64,000 bases of DNA from contig CALGAM010000075.1 of assembly GCA_937951935.1 (NCBI GenBank), positions 1 through 64,000 of the forward strand, written 5' to 3'. The translations under genes and the position numbers were made by a program. The stretch comes from an uncultured Micromonospora sp. (GTDB taxonomy: Bacteria; Actinomycetota; Actinomycetes; Mycobacteriales; Micromonosporaceae). The notes under the pieces are model-generated. The model saw only the letters and a list, made by a program, of their open reading frames with translations. It was not told the DNA's origin and ran no database searches. Each line of letters starts with the position of its first letter. Position 1 is the stretch's first letter. Of this stretch, positions 43,957 through 52,098 are shown in pieces.

Positions 43957-45369
43957 TCACTCGCTGTGCGTGCCGGCGCCGACGTCGGAGGCCGCCTCGC
44001 CGATCCACACCGTCTTCAGGTTGCAGAACTCTCGGATGCCCTGCGCGGAGAGCTCCCGCCCGTAGCCGGAGTTGCGGACCCCGCCGAACGGCAGCTCCGG
44101 GTACGAGGTCGTCATGCCGTTGACGAAGACCAGGCCGGCGTCCAGGTCGGTGACGAACCGCTGCTGCTCGGCCGGATCCCGGGTCCAGACGTTGGACCCC
44201 AACCCGTAGTTCGTGCCGTTGGCCAGCGTGACCGCCTCGTCGTACGACGAGACCCGGTAGAGCCCGGCGACCGGTCCGAAGACCTCCTCGGCGTACATCC
44301 GCATGTCGGGGGTGAGGTCGGCGACCACGGTCGGCGGATACCACCACCCGGCCCGTTCGGGAGGCTCACCGCCGCACAGCACCCGGGCGCCCCGGTCGAC
44401 GGCGTCGCGCACCTGCGCCGCCACCTCGGCCCGCCCCCGCTCGGTGGCCAGCGGGCCGACGTCGGTCTCGTCGGACATCGGGTCGCCGACCCGCAGCGCC
44501 GCCATGCGGGCGACGAACGCCTCCGCGAAGGTGTCGTAGACGTCGGTGTGCACGATGAACCGCTTCGCGGCGATACAGGACTGACCGTTGTTCTGACAGC
44601 GGGCCGCCACGGCGACCTCGGCGGCCCGTGCCACGTCGGCCGAGGGCATCACCACGAACGGGTCGCTGCCGCCGAGTTCCAGGACGGTCTTCTTCAGGTG
44701 CCGTCCCGCACTGGCCGCGATCGACCGTCCCGCGGCCTCGCTTCCGGTCAACGTCGCCGCCCGCACCCGGGGGTCGGCGAGCACCCGGTCGATCGCCGAG
44801 GACTCGATCAGCAGGGTCTGGAAGGCGCCGGCCGGAAACCCGGCCCGGCGGAAGAGCTCGTCCAGGTAGAGCGCGGTCTGGGGCACGTTGGAGGCGTGCT
44901 TGAGCAGTCCGACGTTGCCGGCCATCAGCGCCGGGGCGGCGAACCGGATCACCTGCCAGAGCGGGAAGTTCCACGGCATCACGGCCAGCACGGGACCCAT
45001 CGGCTCGTACCGGCCGTACGCGCGAACCGCGCCGACCGCCGCCGCGTCCGCCGGTTCGTCGGCGAGGAAACCCTCGGCGTGCCGGGCGTAGTACCGGCAC
45101 GCGGCGGCACACTTGGTCACCTCGGCCCGGGCCGAGGCGTACGTCTTGCCCATCTCCGTCGTCATCACCCGGGCGACGTCGTCGCGCTCGGCGTCGAGCA
45201 GGTCGGCCACCGCCGACATCCACCGGGCCCGCTCGTCGAAGCTCGTGGCACGCATCTGCCGGAACCCGTCCTCGGCCCGGGCGAGCGCGGCGTCGAGCTG
45301 CGCGTCGGTCAGTTCGTCGAAGGTCTTGAGCAGCTGACCGCTGGTCGGGTCGATGGTGGCGATCGACAT
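43957..45369 (-). CDS. Succinate-semialdehyde dehydrogenase-like aldehyde dehydrogenase
   Basis: A 470-residue NAD(P)-dependent dehydrogenase resembling GabD/succinate-semialdehyde types. It has the cofactor region VLAVMPWNFPLWQ (about 132-144), catalytic Glu in VLELGGSDPFVV (about 232) and Cys in NNGQSCIAAKRF (about 266). Its N-terminus SIATIDPTSGQLLKTF is typical of 'NAD-dependent succinate-semialdehyde dehydrogenase' annotations. The ATG at 45369 has GGGGAGA upstream. No GABA genes lie nearby. The long frame extension is the shadow of the next genes. Confidence 0.9.
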   Translation of the reverse strand: MSIATIDPTSGQLLKTFDELTDAQLDAALARAEDGFRQMRATSFDERARWMSAVADLLDAERDDVARVMTTEMGKTYASARAEVTKCAAACRYYARHAEGFLADEPADAAAVGAVRAYGRYEPMGPVLAVMPWNFPLWQVIRFAAPALMAGNVGLLKHASNVPQTALYLDELFRRAGFPAGAFQTLLIESSAIDRVLADPRVRAATLTGSEAAGRSIAASAGRHLKKTVLELGGSDPFVVMPSADVARAAEVAVAARCQNNGQSCIAAKRFIVHTDVYDTFAEAFVARMAALRVGDPMSDETDVGPLATERGRAEVAAQVRDAVDRGARVLCGGEPPERAGWWYPPTVVADLTPDMRMYAEEVFGPVAGLYRVSSYDEAVTLANGTNYGLGSNVWTRDPAEQQRFVTDLDAGLVFVNGMTTSYPELPFGGVRNSGYGRELSAQGIREFCNLKTVWIGEAASDVGAGTHSE

Positions 45370-45446
45370 CACGTCTCCCCTGTGCGTCGACGGATCGGCC
45401 GCCGCGCCGCGGCGCCCCGCCGGCGCGCCCGACGCGGTCGTCGGAA

Positions 45447-45716
45447 TCACTCGAACAACGAATGGCGGGTTCCGGGCGGCTCCTCCCGGCGCCGGGCGTT
45501 CCGGCGGCGCTGGATCACCACCAGGTCCACCACGGCCACCGTGGCGAGTGCCAGGAGGACCGCCCCGAGCACCGGCAGTTCGGCACGCAGCGCCAACACC
45601 CCGAGCACCACGCAGACGACCAGGCCGAAGGAGGCCAGCACGAGACGGAGGTTCAGCGCGCTGTACGCGTGTCCCACCGTCCCCTTTCGCCCCTTGGGCT
45701 GGGATCTCGTCGCCAC
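45447..45716 (-). CDS. DUF6343-like small membrane protein
   Basis: An 89-residue membrane protein: a basic N-terminus (RSQPKGRKGTVGHAYSALNLRL), one long helix pair at about 25-70 with the segment LVLASFGLVVCVVLGVLALR, and a charged tail rich in Arg and Glu. The length and the 'SALNLRLVLASFGLV' pattern resemble DUF6343 proteins of actinobacteria. It starts with GTG; no good ribosome site is seen, so a leaderless start is possible. Function unknown. Confidence 0.7.
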   Translation of the reverse strand: MATRSQPKGRKGTVGHAYSALNLRLVLASFGLVVCVVLGVLALRAELPVLGAVLLALATVAVVDLVVIQRRRNARRREEPPGTRHSLFE

Positions 45717-45810
45717 CAGGCCCGGCTACCCGCGATCCGCGCCGGCTAACCTGCCACGCCGCCGCCGGCGCACGCGATCTTCGGCGCCACGGACGGGTAG
45801 AAAGGTATGC

Positions 45811-46239
45811 ATGACGAATGCCAATACCGTCGTACCGCCGGAGAGCCACGCCGACCTGCTGACCCGTCCGCTCTTCGCCCACCTGGCGACCGTCCGGCCG
45901 GACGGCGCACCGCAGAGCAACGTGATGTGGTTCGCGTGGGACGGCGAACGGATTCGACTGACCCACACCAAGACCCGGCAGAAGTTCCGGAACCTGCAGC
46001 ACGAGCCGCGGGTCGCCCTCTCGATCGCCGACCCCGACGACCCGTACCGGTTCCTGGAGGTGCGGGGCGTGGTCGAGAAGATCGAGGACGACGACGCGCA
46101 GGCGTCGTTCTACCGGTCCCTGCAGGAGCGTTACGGCATGGTGTTCCCCATCACGGACGCGTCGGTCCGGGTGGTCGTCACCGTCCGGCCGGAGAGCTTC
46201 TGGGCGGTGACCGGTGGTCTCCCGGCCCGGAAGTCCTGA
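45811..46239 (+). CDS. PPOX-class F420/FMN-dependent oxidoreductase
   Basis: A 142-residue split-barrel flavin/deazaflavin protein. FAHLATVRPDGAPQSNVMWF (about 22-41) is the family signature that contacts F420 or FMN. A second patch, IADPDDPYRFLEVRG (about 72-86), and a C-terminal FWAV motif match the F420H2-dependent reductase-like actinobacterial proteins. The reaction is unknown; related proteins reduce nitro or quinone compounds or biliverdin. The ATG at 45811 follows TAGAAA and then 7 nt, possibly leaderless. Confidence 0.88.
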   Translation: MTNANTVVPPESHADLLTRPLFAHLATVRPDGAPQSNVMWFAWDGERIRLTHTKTRQKFRNLQHEPRVALSIADPDDPYRFLEVRGVVEKIEDDDAQASFYRSLQERYGMVFPITDASVRVVVTVRPESFWAVTGGLPARKS

Positions 46240-46357
46240 CGGGAAGCGGCTTCTCACCACACCGGACCGGCATCCGGTGTCGAGCGTGGACCCCGGCCCG
46301 CCGGCCGTCGTGTCCGCAGGACGACACCACCCCGGGGTGACGCCCCGGGGCGCGGGG

Positions 46358-46472
46358 TTCCAGGCGGGAGCTGCCAGCGCGTAGAGTTACGGTTCGACCG
46401 CCCTCCGCCTGCTGGTGTCCGAAAGCCCCGCTGGCGTCCGCGAGAAGCCCGCTGGTGTCCGGGAGAAGCATG
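46358..46472 (+). promoter_or_regulatory. Promoter and triplicated leader of the GDSL lipoprotein gene
   Basis: TTCCAG (46358-46363), an 18-bp spacer and TAGAGT (46382-46387) form a plausible promoter. Then three tandem imperfect copies of a ~21-bp unit (46411-46429, 46430-46450, 46451-46472) run into the start codon, each carrying GCTGGTGTCC or GCTGGCGTCC then AAGC. The ribosome site lies in the last copy. Confidence 0.6.
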
Positions 46473-47333
46473 GTCAGACGATGGACCGCCGCCGTCACCG
46501 CGGTACTCGCGGTCCTCGCCCTGGCCTGCGAGGGCGGCACCGAGGGAGGGCCGCCCTCGCGCCCACCCGGCTCACCCCGACCCGGTCTGCCCTCGTCGAT
46601 CGCCGCCCTCGGCGACTCGATCACCACCGGGTTCGGCTCCTGTCTGGTGCTGGCCGCCTGCCAGCGCAACTCGTGGGCCACGGGCGGTTCGACCCGGGTC
46701 GACAGTCTCTACCGCCGTCTGTTGGAGGCCAATCCCTCGATCCGGGGCCACGCCCACAACCTGGCGGCCAACGGGGCGCGGGCGGCGGACCTGGCCGGCC
46801 AGGCACGCGACGCCGTACGGGCCGGGGTGGACTACGTCACCGTCCTGGTCGGCGCCAACGACGCCTGCCGCTCCCGGGTGGAGGACATGACGGAGGTCGC
46901 GACCTTCCGGGAGCAGCTGGACCGGGCGCTGCGGGTGATCCGGGAGGAACGCCCCCGGGCCCAGGTCCTGGTGCTGAGCATTCCGGATCTGTACCGGCTG
47001 TGGGAGATCGGACACACCGACCCGCGGGCCGTCCGGGCCTGGGGCAACCGGATCTGCCCGGCGCTGCTGGCCAACGCGACGTCGACGGCCGAGGCCGACC
47101 AGACCCGACGCTCGACGTTCCGGGCCCGGATCGACGCCTACAACCGGGAGCTCGCGGCCGCCTGCCGGGCGTACGGGTCACGGTGCCGGCACGACGGTGG
47201 CGCGGTGCACCGGGTGCGGTTCAGCCTGGACATGGTCAACCAGGTGGACTACTTCCACCCGGACACGGACGGCCAGAACGAGCTGGCCAGGGTGGCCTGG
47301 CGCGCCTCCGGACTGGCCCGCCGGACCGACTGA
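46470..47333 (+). CDS. SGNH/GDSL-type esterase lipoprotein
   Basis: A 287-residue lipoprotein esterase. The lipobox is ALAC near residue 20. The four conserved blocks of SGNH hydrolases are visible: GDSI with catalytic Ser (about 49), the Gly in the NGARA block, GAND with Asn (about 130) and the His in VDYFHPDTDGQNELA (about 262-276). This family removes acyl or acetyl groups from lipids or polysaccharides at the cell surface. The ATG at 46470 is preceded by GGGAGAAGC; a GTG at 46455 would add five residues. It has no operon partner. Confidence 0.85.
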   Translation: MVRRWTAAVTAVLAVLALACEGGTEGGPPSRPPGSPRPGLPSSIAALGDSITTGFGSCLVLAACQRNSWATGGSTRVDSLYRRLLEANPSIRGHAHNLAANGARAADLAGQARDAVRAGVDYVTVLVGANDACRSRVEDMTEVATFREQLDRALRVIREERPRAQVLVLSIPDLYRLWEIGHTDPRAVRAWGNRICPALLANATSTAEADQTRRSTFRARIDAYNRELAAACRAYGSRCRHDGGAVHRVRFSLDMVNQVDYFHPDTDGQNELARVAWRASGLARRTD

Positions 47334-47344
47334 CCACCGTGGCG

Positions 47345-48229
47345 TCAGTGGGTTGACGGACGCGCCGGCGACGCGCCGGGCCCGGGCCGGTAGTACGCCA
47401 CGCTCCGGGCCGCCAGGGCCTTGGTGGCCGACGAGTTCGCCCAGCCACCGAGGACGATCGCGGCGCCCGGAACCGCCTTGGCGACGAGCCGCTTGACGGC
47501 CCGGATCCCGACCATCCGCGCGAGCTTCAGTCCCAGTCGCAGCATCGCCTGCCGCAGCGGTGTCCCGGACTGTCCCAGCAGCACGCTGGCCCGCTCACGG
47601 CCGACCGCCACCCCGAGCGCCAGCCGCGCCGTCTGCGCGACCTTGTGCACGCGCTGCAGCACCAGCAGGTCGGTGGCTCTGTCCGGGTGCTCCGGATCGT
47701 GCTGGTAGGCAGCGGCGACGTACAGCACCATGCGGGCCTGCATCCAGGCCAGCACACCCAGGTCGACCACGGTGCCGGGCAGCCCGGCGACACCGGAGAT
47801 CGCCCCGGACAGTCGCGCCCGGGCGACGAACCTCCGGATCGCGAGCTGGGCCACCTCGTCCGCGGTCAGCCGCGGGTTGTGGGCGCGGACCCGCGCGGCC
47901 CAGTCCCGGGCCTCGGGCCCGAGCCGCCGGACCGCCTCCAGTGCGAGGTGCTCGGGTGCGTACTCGGGATCGGTCCTCATCCGCTCCCACAGTCCCAGCG
48001 GCGGCGACGCCACCGCCTCGGGGTCCTCCGGGCCCTCCGACCCGGGCAGGTCGGTCGGCTCGCGACCGGCCGCGGCCCCGCCGCCCCGCTGTGGCACGGG
48101 CGTCGCCCGGGTGGGAGGCGGGGCACCGTCGGCCGTGGCCGGCGGAGTCTGACCGGTCGGAACGCGGGGAGTCGAGGCGGTGGCCGACGGGGGTGCGGCG
48201 TCGGCGCCGAGCGGCGGGGACTCGGTCAA
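47345..48229 (-). CDS. EcsC-family protein
   Basis: A 294-residue protein. The first ~75 residues are a Pro/Ala/Thr-rich, probably disordered stretch. The rest matches the EcsC family: LWERMRTDPEYAPEHLALEAVRRLG (about 80-104), a Gly-rich hydrophobic segment LSGAISGVAGLPGTVVDL (about 139-156) and a second hydrophobic segment near 255-265. EcsC in B. subtilis sits with the EcsAB transporter, but its function is unknown. The start is the rare codon TTG at 48229; it overlaps the stop of the 70-residue ORF by 3 bp. Confidence 0.8.
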   Translation of the reverse strand: MTESPPLGADAAPPSATASTPRVPTGQTPPATADGAPPPTRATPVPQRGGGAAAGREPTDLPGSEGPEDPEAVASPPLGLWERMRTDPEYAPEHLALEAVRRLGPEARDWAARVRAHNPRLTADEVAQLAIRRFVARARLSGAISGVAGLPGTVVDLGVLAWMQARMVLYVAAAYQHDPEHPDRATDLLVLQRVHKVAQTARLALGVAVGRERASVLLGQSGTPLRQAMLRLGLKLARMVGIRAVKRLVAKAVPGAAIVLGGWANSSATKALAARSVAYYRPGPGASPARPSTH

Positions 48230-48438
48230 CAGGCACTCCGGGAGGGGTGGTGGACGGATCGGACGGCACGGGCGCGGAATCCCCCGGCCGGGGTGGGTGA
48301 GGGGTCGCCCGCGCTCCGGTGCGGCCGCGGCCGGTCGGGGGTGGCGGGCCCGACGAGTTCGTGCCGGCGCCGTCCGGCGGGTCGTCCCCTCTCGGGCGAC
48401 CCGAGGGATCCGTGGATCCGGTGCACCGGTGACGGCAT
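48226..48438 (-). CDS. Possible small basic upstream ORF coupled to the EcsC gene
   Basis: A 70-codon frame with a good AGGAGG ribosome site and ATG at 48438. It ends in TTGA, where its stop overlaps the EcsC gene's TTG start. The product would be very basic and Pro-rich (RPRPHRSAGDPSPTPAGG) with no fold that I recognise. Coupling might exist for control of the EcsC start rather than for the peptide itself. The case rests on the ribosome site and overlap. Confidence 0.4.
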   Translation of the reverse strand: MPSPVHRIHGSLGSPERGRPAGRRRHELVGPATPDRPRPHRSAGDPSPTPAGGFRARAVRSVHHPSRSAC

Positions 48439-48705
48439 CTCGGCCTCCTGAACTCGTCTTCTCTCAGGTGTACCCGATGCCGGGTTCCGACGACGCCGGG
48501 AGTGGCCGCGGCGGCCCGGGATCCTCATCATCGCCCGGCCCGGCAACGTGACCCGAGGGAGCCCGGGGCCGCGCGGGGGCGCGCCGCCGGCACGTGGGCG
48601 CCGCGGGGTTGCCCTCCGCCCGCCGCCCGATCGGACGCCCGGCCGCCCGTCACCCGGCGCCCACCGCCGTTCTCCCCACGTCACCCCGGTGTGAGACCGT
48701 GGAGT
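48439..48705. other. Intergenic region, promoter area
   Basis: No gene recognised. It holds the leader of the divergent EcsC gene (left) and the start region of the deaminase-like gene (right, with GGAG next to the ATG). The 12-bp palindrome CCGGTGCACCGG (48418-48429) lies just left of it, inside the small ORF. Confidence 0.4.
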
Positions 48706-49770
48706 ATGCCCCAGGTCCCCACCGGGAGCGGGCGTGACCTCCGCCGGCTGCCCAAGGCCAACCTGCACCTGCACCTGACCGGCTCGATGCGACCGGCGAC
48801 CCTCGTCGAGCTGGCCGACCGCCACGGGCTGCCGTTACCCGAGCCGCTGCCGGACGGCACGGTCTCCGACTGGTCGGCGTTCCAGGACCGGTACGACCTG
48901 GCCCGGGCCGTCCTGCGGACCGCGGACGACCTCCGGCGTGTCGTGGCCGAGGCGGCCGAGGACACCGCCGCCGACGGGGGCACCTGGCTGGAGATCCAGG
49001 TCGATCCGACGACGTACGCCGCCCGGCTCGGCGGGCTCGAACCGGTGGTGGAGGCGGTGCTGGCCGGCGCGGCCGGCGGCCGGACCGGCGTGATCCTGGC
49101 CGCGAGCTGGGGCGGTTCCCCGGAGCAGGCACTGCGGGTGGCCCGGCTCGCCGCCCGGTACGCCGACCGGGGCGTGGTCGGGTTCGGCCTCTCCGGCGAC
49201 GAGCGGCAGGGCCGGATCGCCGACGTCGTTCCCGCGGCCCGGGTCGCGGCCCGGGCCGGGCTGCTCGTGGTGCCGCACAGCGGCTTCTACACGCCCGCCC
49301 GGCACGTTCGGGACTGCGTCACGCGGCTCGGCGCGCACCGGATCGGTCACGGACTCGCCGCGGCGGGCGACCCGGCCACCCTCGACCTGCTCGCCGGCCG
49401 CGCGGTGACCCTGGAGGTGTGCCCCAGTTCATACCCGCCCCTCGGGATCACCGCCGACCTGGCCGCGACGCCACTGCGGACGCTGCTGGCCGCGGGCGTG
49501 CCGGTGGCGCTGGGCACCGACGATCCACTGCTGTTCGGCGCCGGCCTGCTCGACCAGTACACGCTGGCCCGGGACGTGCTGGGCTGCACCGACACCGAGC
49601 TGGCGACCCTGGCCACGCACTCCGTCGAGGCCTCGGCCGCGCCGCCCGCGCTGCGCGCCCGGATGCGGACGGGGGTCGCCGAGTGGCTCTGCGGAATGGA
49701 CCAAGATAGCGGAAGCGTTTGCTACATCGGGGCGCCGTTCGCACGGCCGCGTCCCGGTGTACCCCGTTGA
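48706..49770 (+). CDS. Adenosine deaminase-like protein lacking the catalytic Glu
   Basis: A 354-residue amidohydrolase of the adenosine deaminase family. The metal ligands His21 and His23 (NLHLHLTGS), His191, His215 in RIGHGL and the Asp pair of GTDDPLLFG (about 270-278) are present. However, the HAGE motif reads HSGF (191-194), so the catalytic Glu is Phe, and the usual CPTSN is CPSSY. The enzyme is therefore probably altered in reaction or inactive. The C-terminus carries an extra tail of about 22 residues beyond the last normal helix, running through a possible operator of the next gene. The gene at 2264 is a distant paralogue with an intact motif. Confidence 0.8.
   Translation: MPQVPTGSGRDLRRLPKANLHLHLTGSMRPATLVELADRHGLPLPEPLPDGTVSDWSAFQDRYDLARAVLRTADDLRRVVAEAAEDTAADGGTWLEIQVDPTTYAARLGGLEPVVEAVLAGAAGGRTGVILAASWGGSPEQALRVARLAARYADRGVVGFGLSGDERQGRIADVVPAARVAARAGLLVVPHSGFYTPARHVRDCVTRLGAHRIGHGLAAAGDPATLDLLAGRAVTLEVCPSSYPPLGITADLAATPLRTLLAAGVPVALGTDDPLLFGAGLLDQYTLARDVLGCTDTELATLATHSVEASAAPPALRARMRTGVAEWLCGMDQDSGSVCYIGAPFARPRPGVPR
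49711..49722 (+). promoter_or_regulatory. LacI-family-type operator match in the 3' end of the deaminase-like gene
   Basis: GGAAGCGTTTGC fits the LacI/GalR general consensus GNAANCGNTTNC exactly and lies 63 bp before the PAC2 start. It differs from the CebR boxes in this window. It may control the next gene or be fortuitous. Confidence 0.35.
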
Positions 49771-49784
49771 GGAGGTCCTGACCG

Positions 49785-50705
49785 GTGCTCGACCCGAACG
49801 AGCTCTATCAACTCACCGACGACCTGCCCGAGCTCGGGCAGCCGGTGCTGATCCAGGCGCTGTCCGGCTTCGTCGACGCAGGGAACGCGACCCGGATCGC
49901 CCGGGAACACCTCATGGCGACGCTCGACTGCCGGACCATCGCCACGTTCGATGTCGACCAGTTGCTCGACTACCGGTCCCGGCGCCCGATCATGATCTTC
50001 GTCGAGGACCACTGGGAGCACTACGAGCAGCCGAAGCTGGAGCTCAACCTGCTGCGAGACGACGCCGGCACGCCGTTTCTGCTGCTCTCCGGCCCCGAGC
50101 CCGACTTCCAGTGGGAACGGTTCGTCACGGCACTCATCGGGCTGGTCGAGCGGCTCGGTGTCCGACTCACCGTCGGGCTCAACGCCATCCCGATGGCGGT
50201 GCCGCACACCCGCCCGATCGGGGTGACCGCGCACGCCACCCGCCCGGACCTGATCCTCGGCTACGAGTCGTGGCTGCAACGCATCCAGGTCCCCGGCAGC
50301 GCCGGGAACCTGCTGGAGTTCCGCCTCGGCCAGGCGGGGCGCGACGCGCTCGGCTTCGCGGTGCACGTGCCGCACTACGTGGCCCAGTCCGAATACCCGG
50401 GCGCCGCCGAACTGCTGTTGAACTCCGTGTCCCGGACCACCGGGCTGTTGCTGCCGACCGAACGGCTGCGGCTGGCCGCCGAGGCGGTGCGGGTCGAGAT
50501 CGACCAGCAGGTGGCCCAGACCGATGAGGCCAGGTCGCTGGTGCAGGCCCTGGAGGAGCAGTACGACGCCTTCACCCGGGGCCGCAGTGGCCCGAACCTG
50601 CTCGCCAACTCGGTCGGGCCGCTGCCGACCGCCGACGAACTCGGCGCGGAACTGGAACGGTTCCTCGCCGAGCACGGGCGTTCGGGAGAGACCGGCGGGA
50701 GCTGA
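49785..50705 (+). CDS. PAC2-family protein
   Basis: A 306-residue cytoplasmic protein of the PAC2 (proteasome assembly chaperone 2-like) family. It opens with LYQLTDDLPELGQPVLIQALSGFVDAG and has LDYRSRRPIMIF (about 61-72), then the C-terminal helical extension after about 235. Actinobacteria with 20S proteasomes carry such proteins; a mycobacterial homologue (Rv2125) has a known structure. A chaperone role for proteasomes is plausible but untested; no proteasome gene lies in the window. The GTG at 49785 follows GAGGAGG. Confidence 0.88.
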   Translation: MLDPNELYQLTDDLPELGQPVLIQALSGFVDAGNATRIAREHLMATLDCRTIATFDVDQLLDYRSRRPIMIFVEDHWEHYEQPKLELNLLRDDAGTPFLLLSGPEPDFQWERFVTALIGLVERLGVRLTVGLNAIPMAVPHTRPIGVTAHATRPDLILGYESWLQRIQVPGSAGNLLEFRLGQAGRDALGFAVHVPHYVAQSEYPGAAELLLNSVSRTTGLLLPTERLRLAAEAVRVEIDQQVAQTDEARSLVQALEEQYDAFTRGRSGPNLLANSVGPLPTADELGAELERFLAEHGRSGETGGS

Positions 50706-50723
50706 GGCGCTCGGGATTCCGGC

Positions 50724-50795
50724 GAGACGTCCCGGAGCCGAGACATCCCGGAACCGGGACACCCGGAGGCGAGGGCACCCGGGAGACGAGACCCG
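50724..50795. repeat. Degenerate tandem repeats after PAC2
   Basis: About five imperfect copies of a 15-17-bp unit (GAGACATCCCGGAACC type) run from 50724 to 50795, starting 19 bp past the PAC2 stop, in the space before exonuclease III. Confidence 0.65.
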
Positions 50796-50876
50796 GTCGG
50801 GTCCGTCGGGCGGCGGTCGCGGGCGGGCGGTCCGTACCAGCCGGTGCGGCGCAAGGACATCGGGCAGGCTGGGCAC

Positions 50877-51725
50877 ATGCGCCTGGCTACCTGGAACGTG
50901 AACTCGGTCAAGGCCCGGCTCCCCCGGCTGCTCACCTGGCTCGCCGACACCCGGCCCGACGTCGTCTGCCTGCAGGAGACGAAGTGTCCCGACAGCGCGT
51001 TCCCGGTCACGGAGGTCGGCGAGCTGGGCTACACGGTGGCGAGCCACGGCGACGGCCGGTGGAACGGGGTGGCGATCCTGTCGCGGGTGGGACTGGCCGA
51101 CGTCGCGGTCGGCTTCGCCGACGAGCCCGGCTTCCCGGAACCGGAGGCTCGGGCGATCTCGGCGACCTGCGCCGGGTTGCGGGTCTGGTCGATCTACGTG
51201 CCGAACGGGCGTACCCCGGACTCGCCGCACTACGAGTACAAGCTGGCCTGGCTCGCGGTGCTGCGCGACGCGCTCGCCGCCGACCTGCGCCCGGGACTCC
51301 CGCTGGTGGTCTGCGGCGACTTCAACGTCGCACCGACCGACGCCGACGTGTGGGACCCCGCGTTCTTCGTCGGCTGCACCCACGTGACCCCGGCCGAACG
51401 GCAGGCCCTGGCCGACCTGCGCGCGCTCGGACTCTCGGACGTCGTGCCGACGCCGATGAAGGGACCGCACCCGTTCACGTACTGGGACTACCGGGCCGGG
51501 ATGTTCCACCAGAACAGGGGCATGCGGATCGACCTGGTGTACGCGACGGAGTCGTTCGCCGCCACGGTCCGGTCGGCGTACGTCGACCGCGAGGCCCGCA
51601 AGGGCAGGGGAGCCTCCGACCACGCCCCGATCGTCGTCGACGCCGACCACCACCCCGGCCCGGCCGCCGTGCCGACGTCGGGCCCGGCCGCCGTCCGGCC
51701 GCCGACCGCGCCGCGTCGGCCGTAG
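50877..51725 (+). CDS. xth: Exodeoxyribonuclease III
   Basis: A 282-residue AP-endonuclease/3' exonuclease for base-excision repair. Family signatures are all present: RLATWNVNSVKARLPRLL (about 2-19), LQETKCPD with the metal-binding Glu (about 37), IYVPNGR, CGDFNVAPTDADVW with catalytic Asp/Asn, and the His in SDHAPIVV near the end. The C-terminal ~25 residues are a Pro/Ala tail. A CAGGCT box ends 6 nt before the ATG, so the mRNA is probably leaderless; a longer frame to 50844 would contain that promoter. Its stop TAG is part of the next gene's -10 box. Confidence 0.93.
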   Translation: MRLATWNVNSVKARLPRLLTWLADTRPDVVCLQETKCPDSAFPVTEVGELGYTVASHGDGRWNGVAILSRVGLADVAVGFADEPGFPEPEARAISATCAGLRVWSIYVPNGRTPDSPHYEYKLAWLAVLRDALAADLRPGLPLVVCGDFNVAPTDADVWDPAFFVGCTHVTPAERQALADLRALGLSDVVPTPMKGPHPFTYWDYRAGMFHQNRGMRIDLVYATESFAATVRSAYVDREARKGRGASDHAPIVVDADHHPGPAAVPTSGPAAVRPPTAPRRP

Positions 51726-51734
51726 GGTGGAGCC

Positions 51735-52067
51735 ATGGCAGTAGTGAAGATCAACGCGATCGAGGTTCCGCCCGGGGCGGGCGAGGAGCTGGAGCGGCGG
51801 TTCGCCGCCCGGCAGGGCGCGGTCGAGAACGCACCGGGGTTCCTCGGCTTCGAGCTGCTCCGCCCGGTCGGCGGTGAGTCGCGGTACTTCGTCTACACCA
51901 GGTGGGAGAGCGAGGAGGCGTACCAGGCGTGGGCGTCGGGCCCGGCCAGGGAGGCGCACGCCCGTTCCGGCGCGGGCGGCCCCGACGGCGAACGGCACCC
52001 GCCGGTGGCCACCGGGGCCACGCTGCTGGAGTTCGAGGTGGTCCAGCAGGCCGGGCCGGCCCGGTAG
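51735..52067 (+). CDS. Haem oxygenase of the MhuD/ABM family
   Basis: A 110-residue dimeric alpha/beta-barrel monooxygenase. From memory, the sequence (VVKINAIEVPPGAG, FLGFELLRPVGGE, RYFVYTRWESEEAYQAWASGPAREAHA) closely follows M. tuberculosis MhuD, which cleaves haem to mycobilin with iron release. MhuD's catalytic Asn7, second-shell Trp66 and proximal haem ligand His75 are at the same numbers here. A TAGGGT box ends 6 nt before the ATG. No haem-uptake genes are adjacent; a general haem-turnover role is probable. Confidence 0.85.
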   Translation: MAVVKINAIEVPPGAGEELERRFAARQGAVENAPGFLGFELLRPVGGESRYFVYTRWESEEAYQAWASGPAREAHARSGAGGPDGERHPPVATGATLLEFEVVQQAGPAR

Positions 52068-52098
52068 GGGCGACCGCGGCCGGCCACCGGCGCCTCGG

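Noticed and set aside
48180..48551. 123-codon plus frame beside the EcsC gene
   Set aside because: Gly/Arg-rich, no ribosome site, overlaps the EcsC start region; the minus-strand 70-codon ORF has the better signal.
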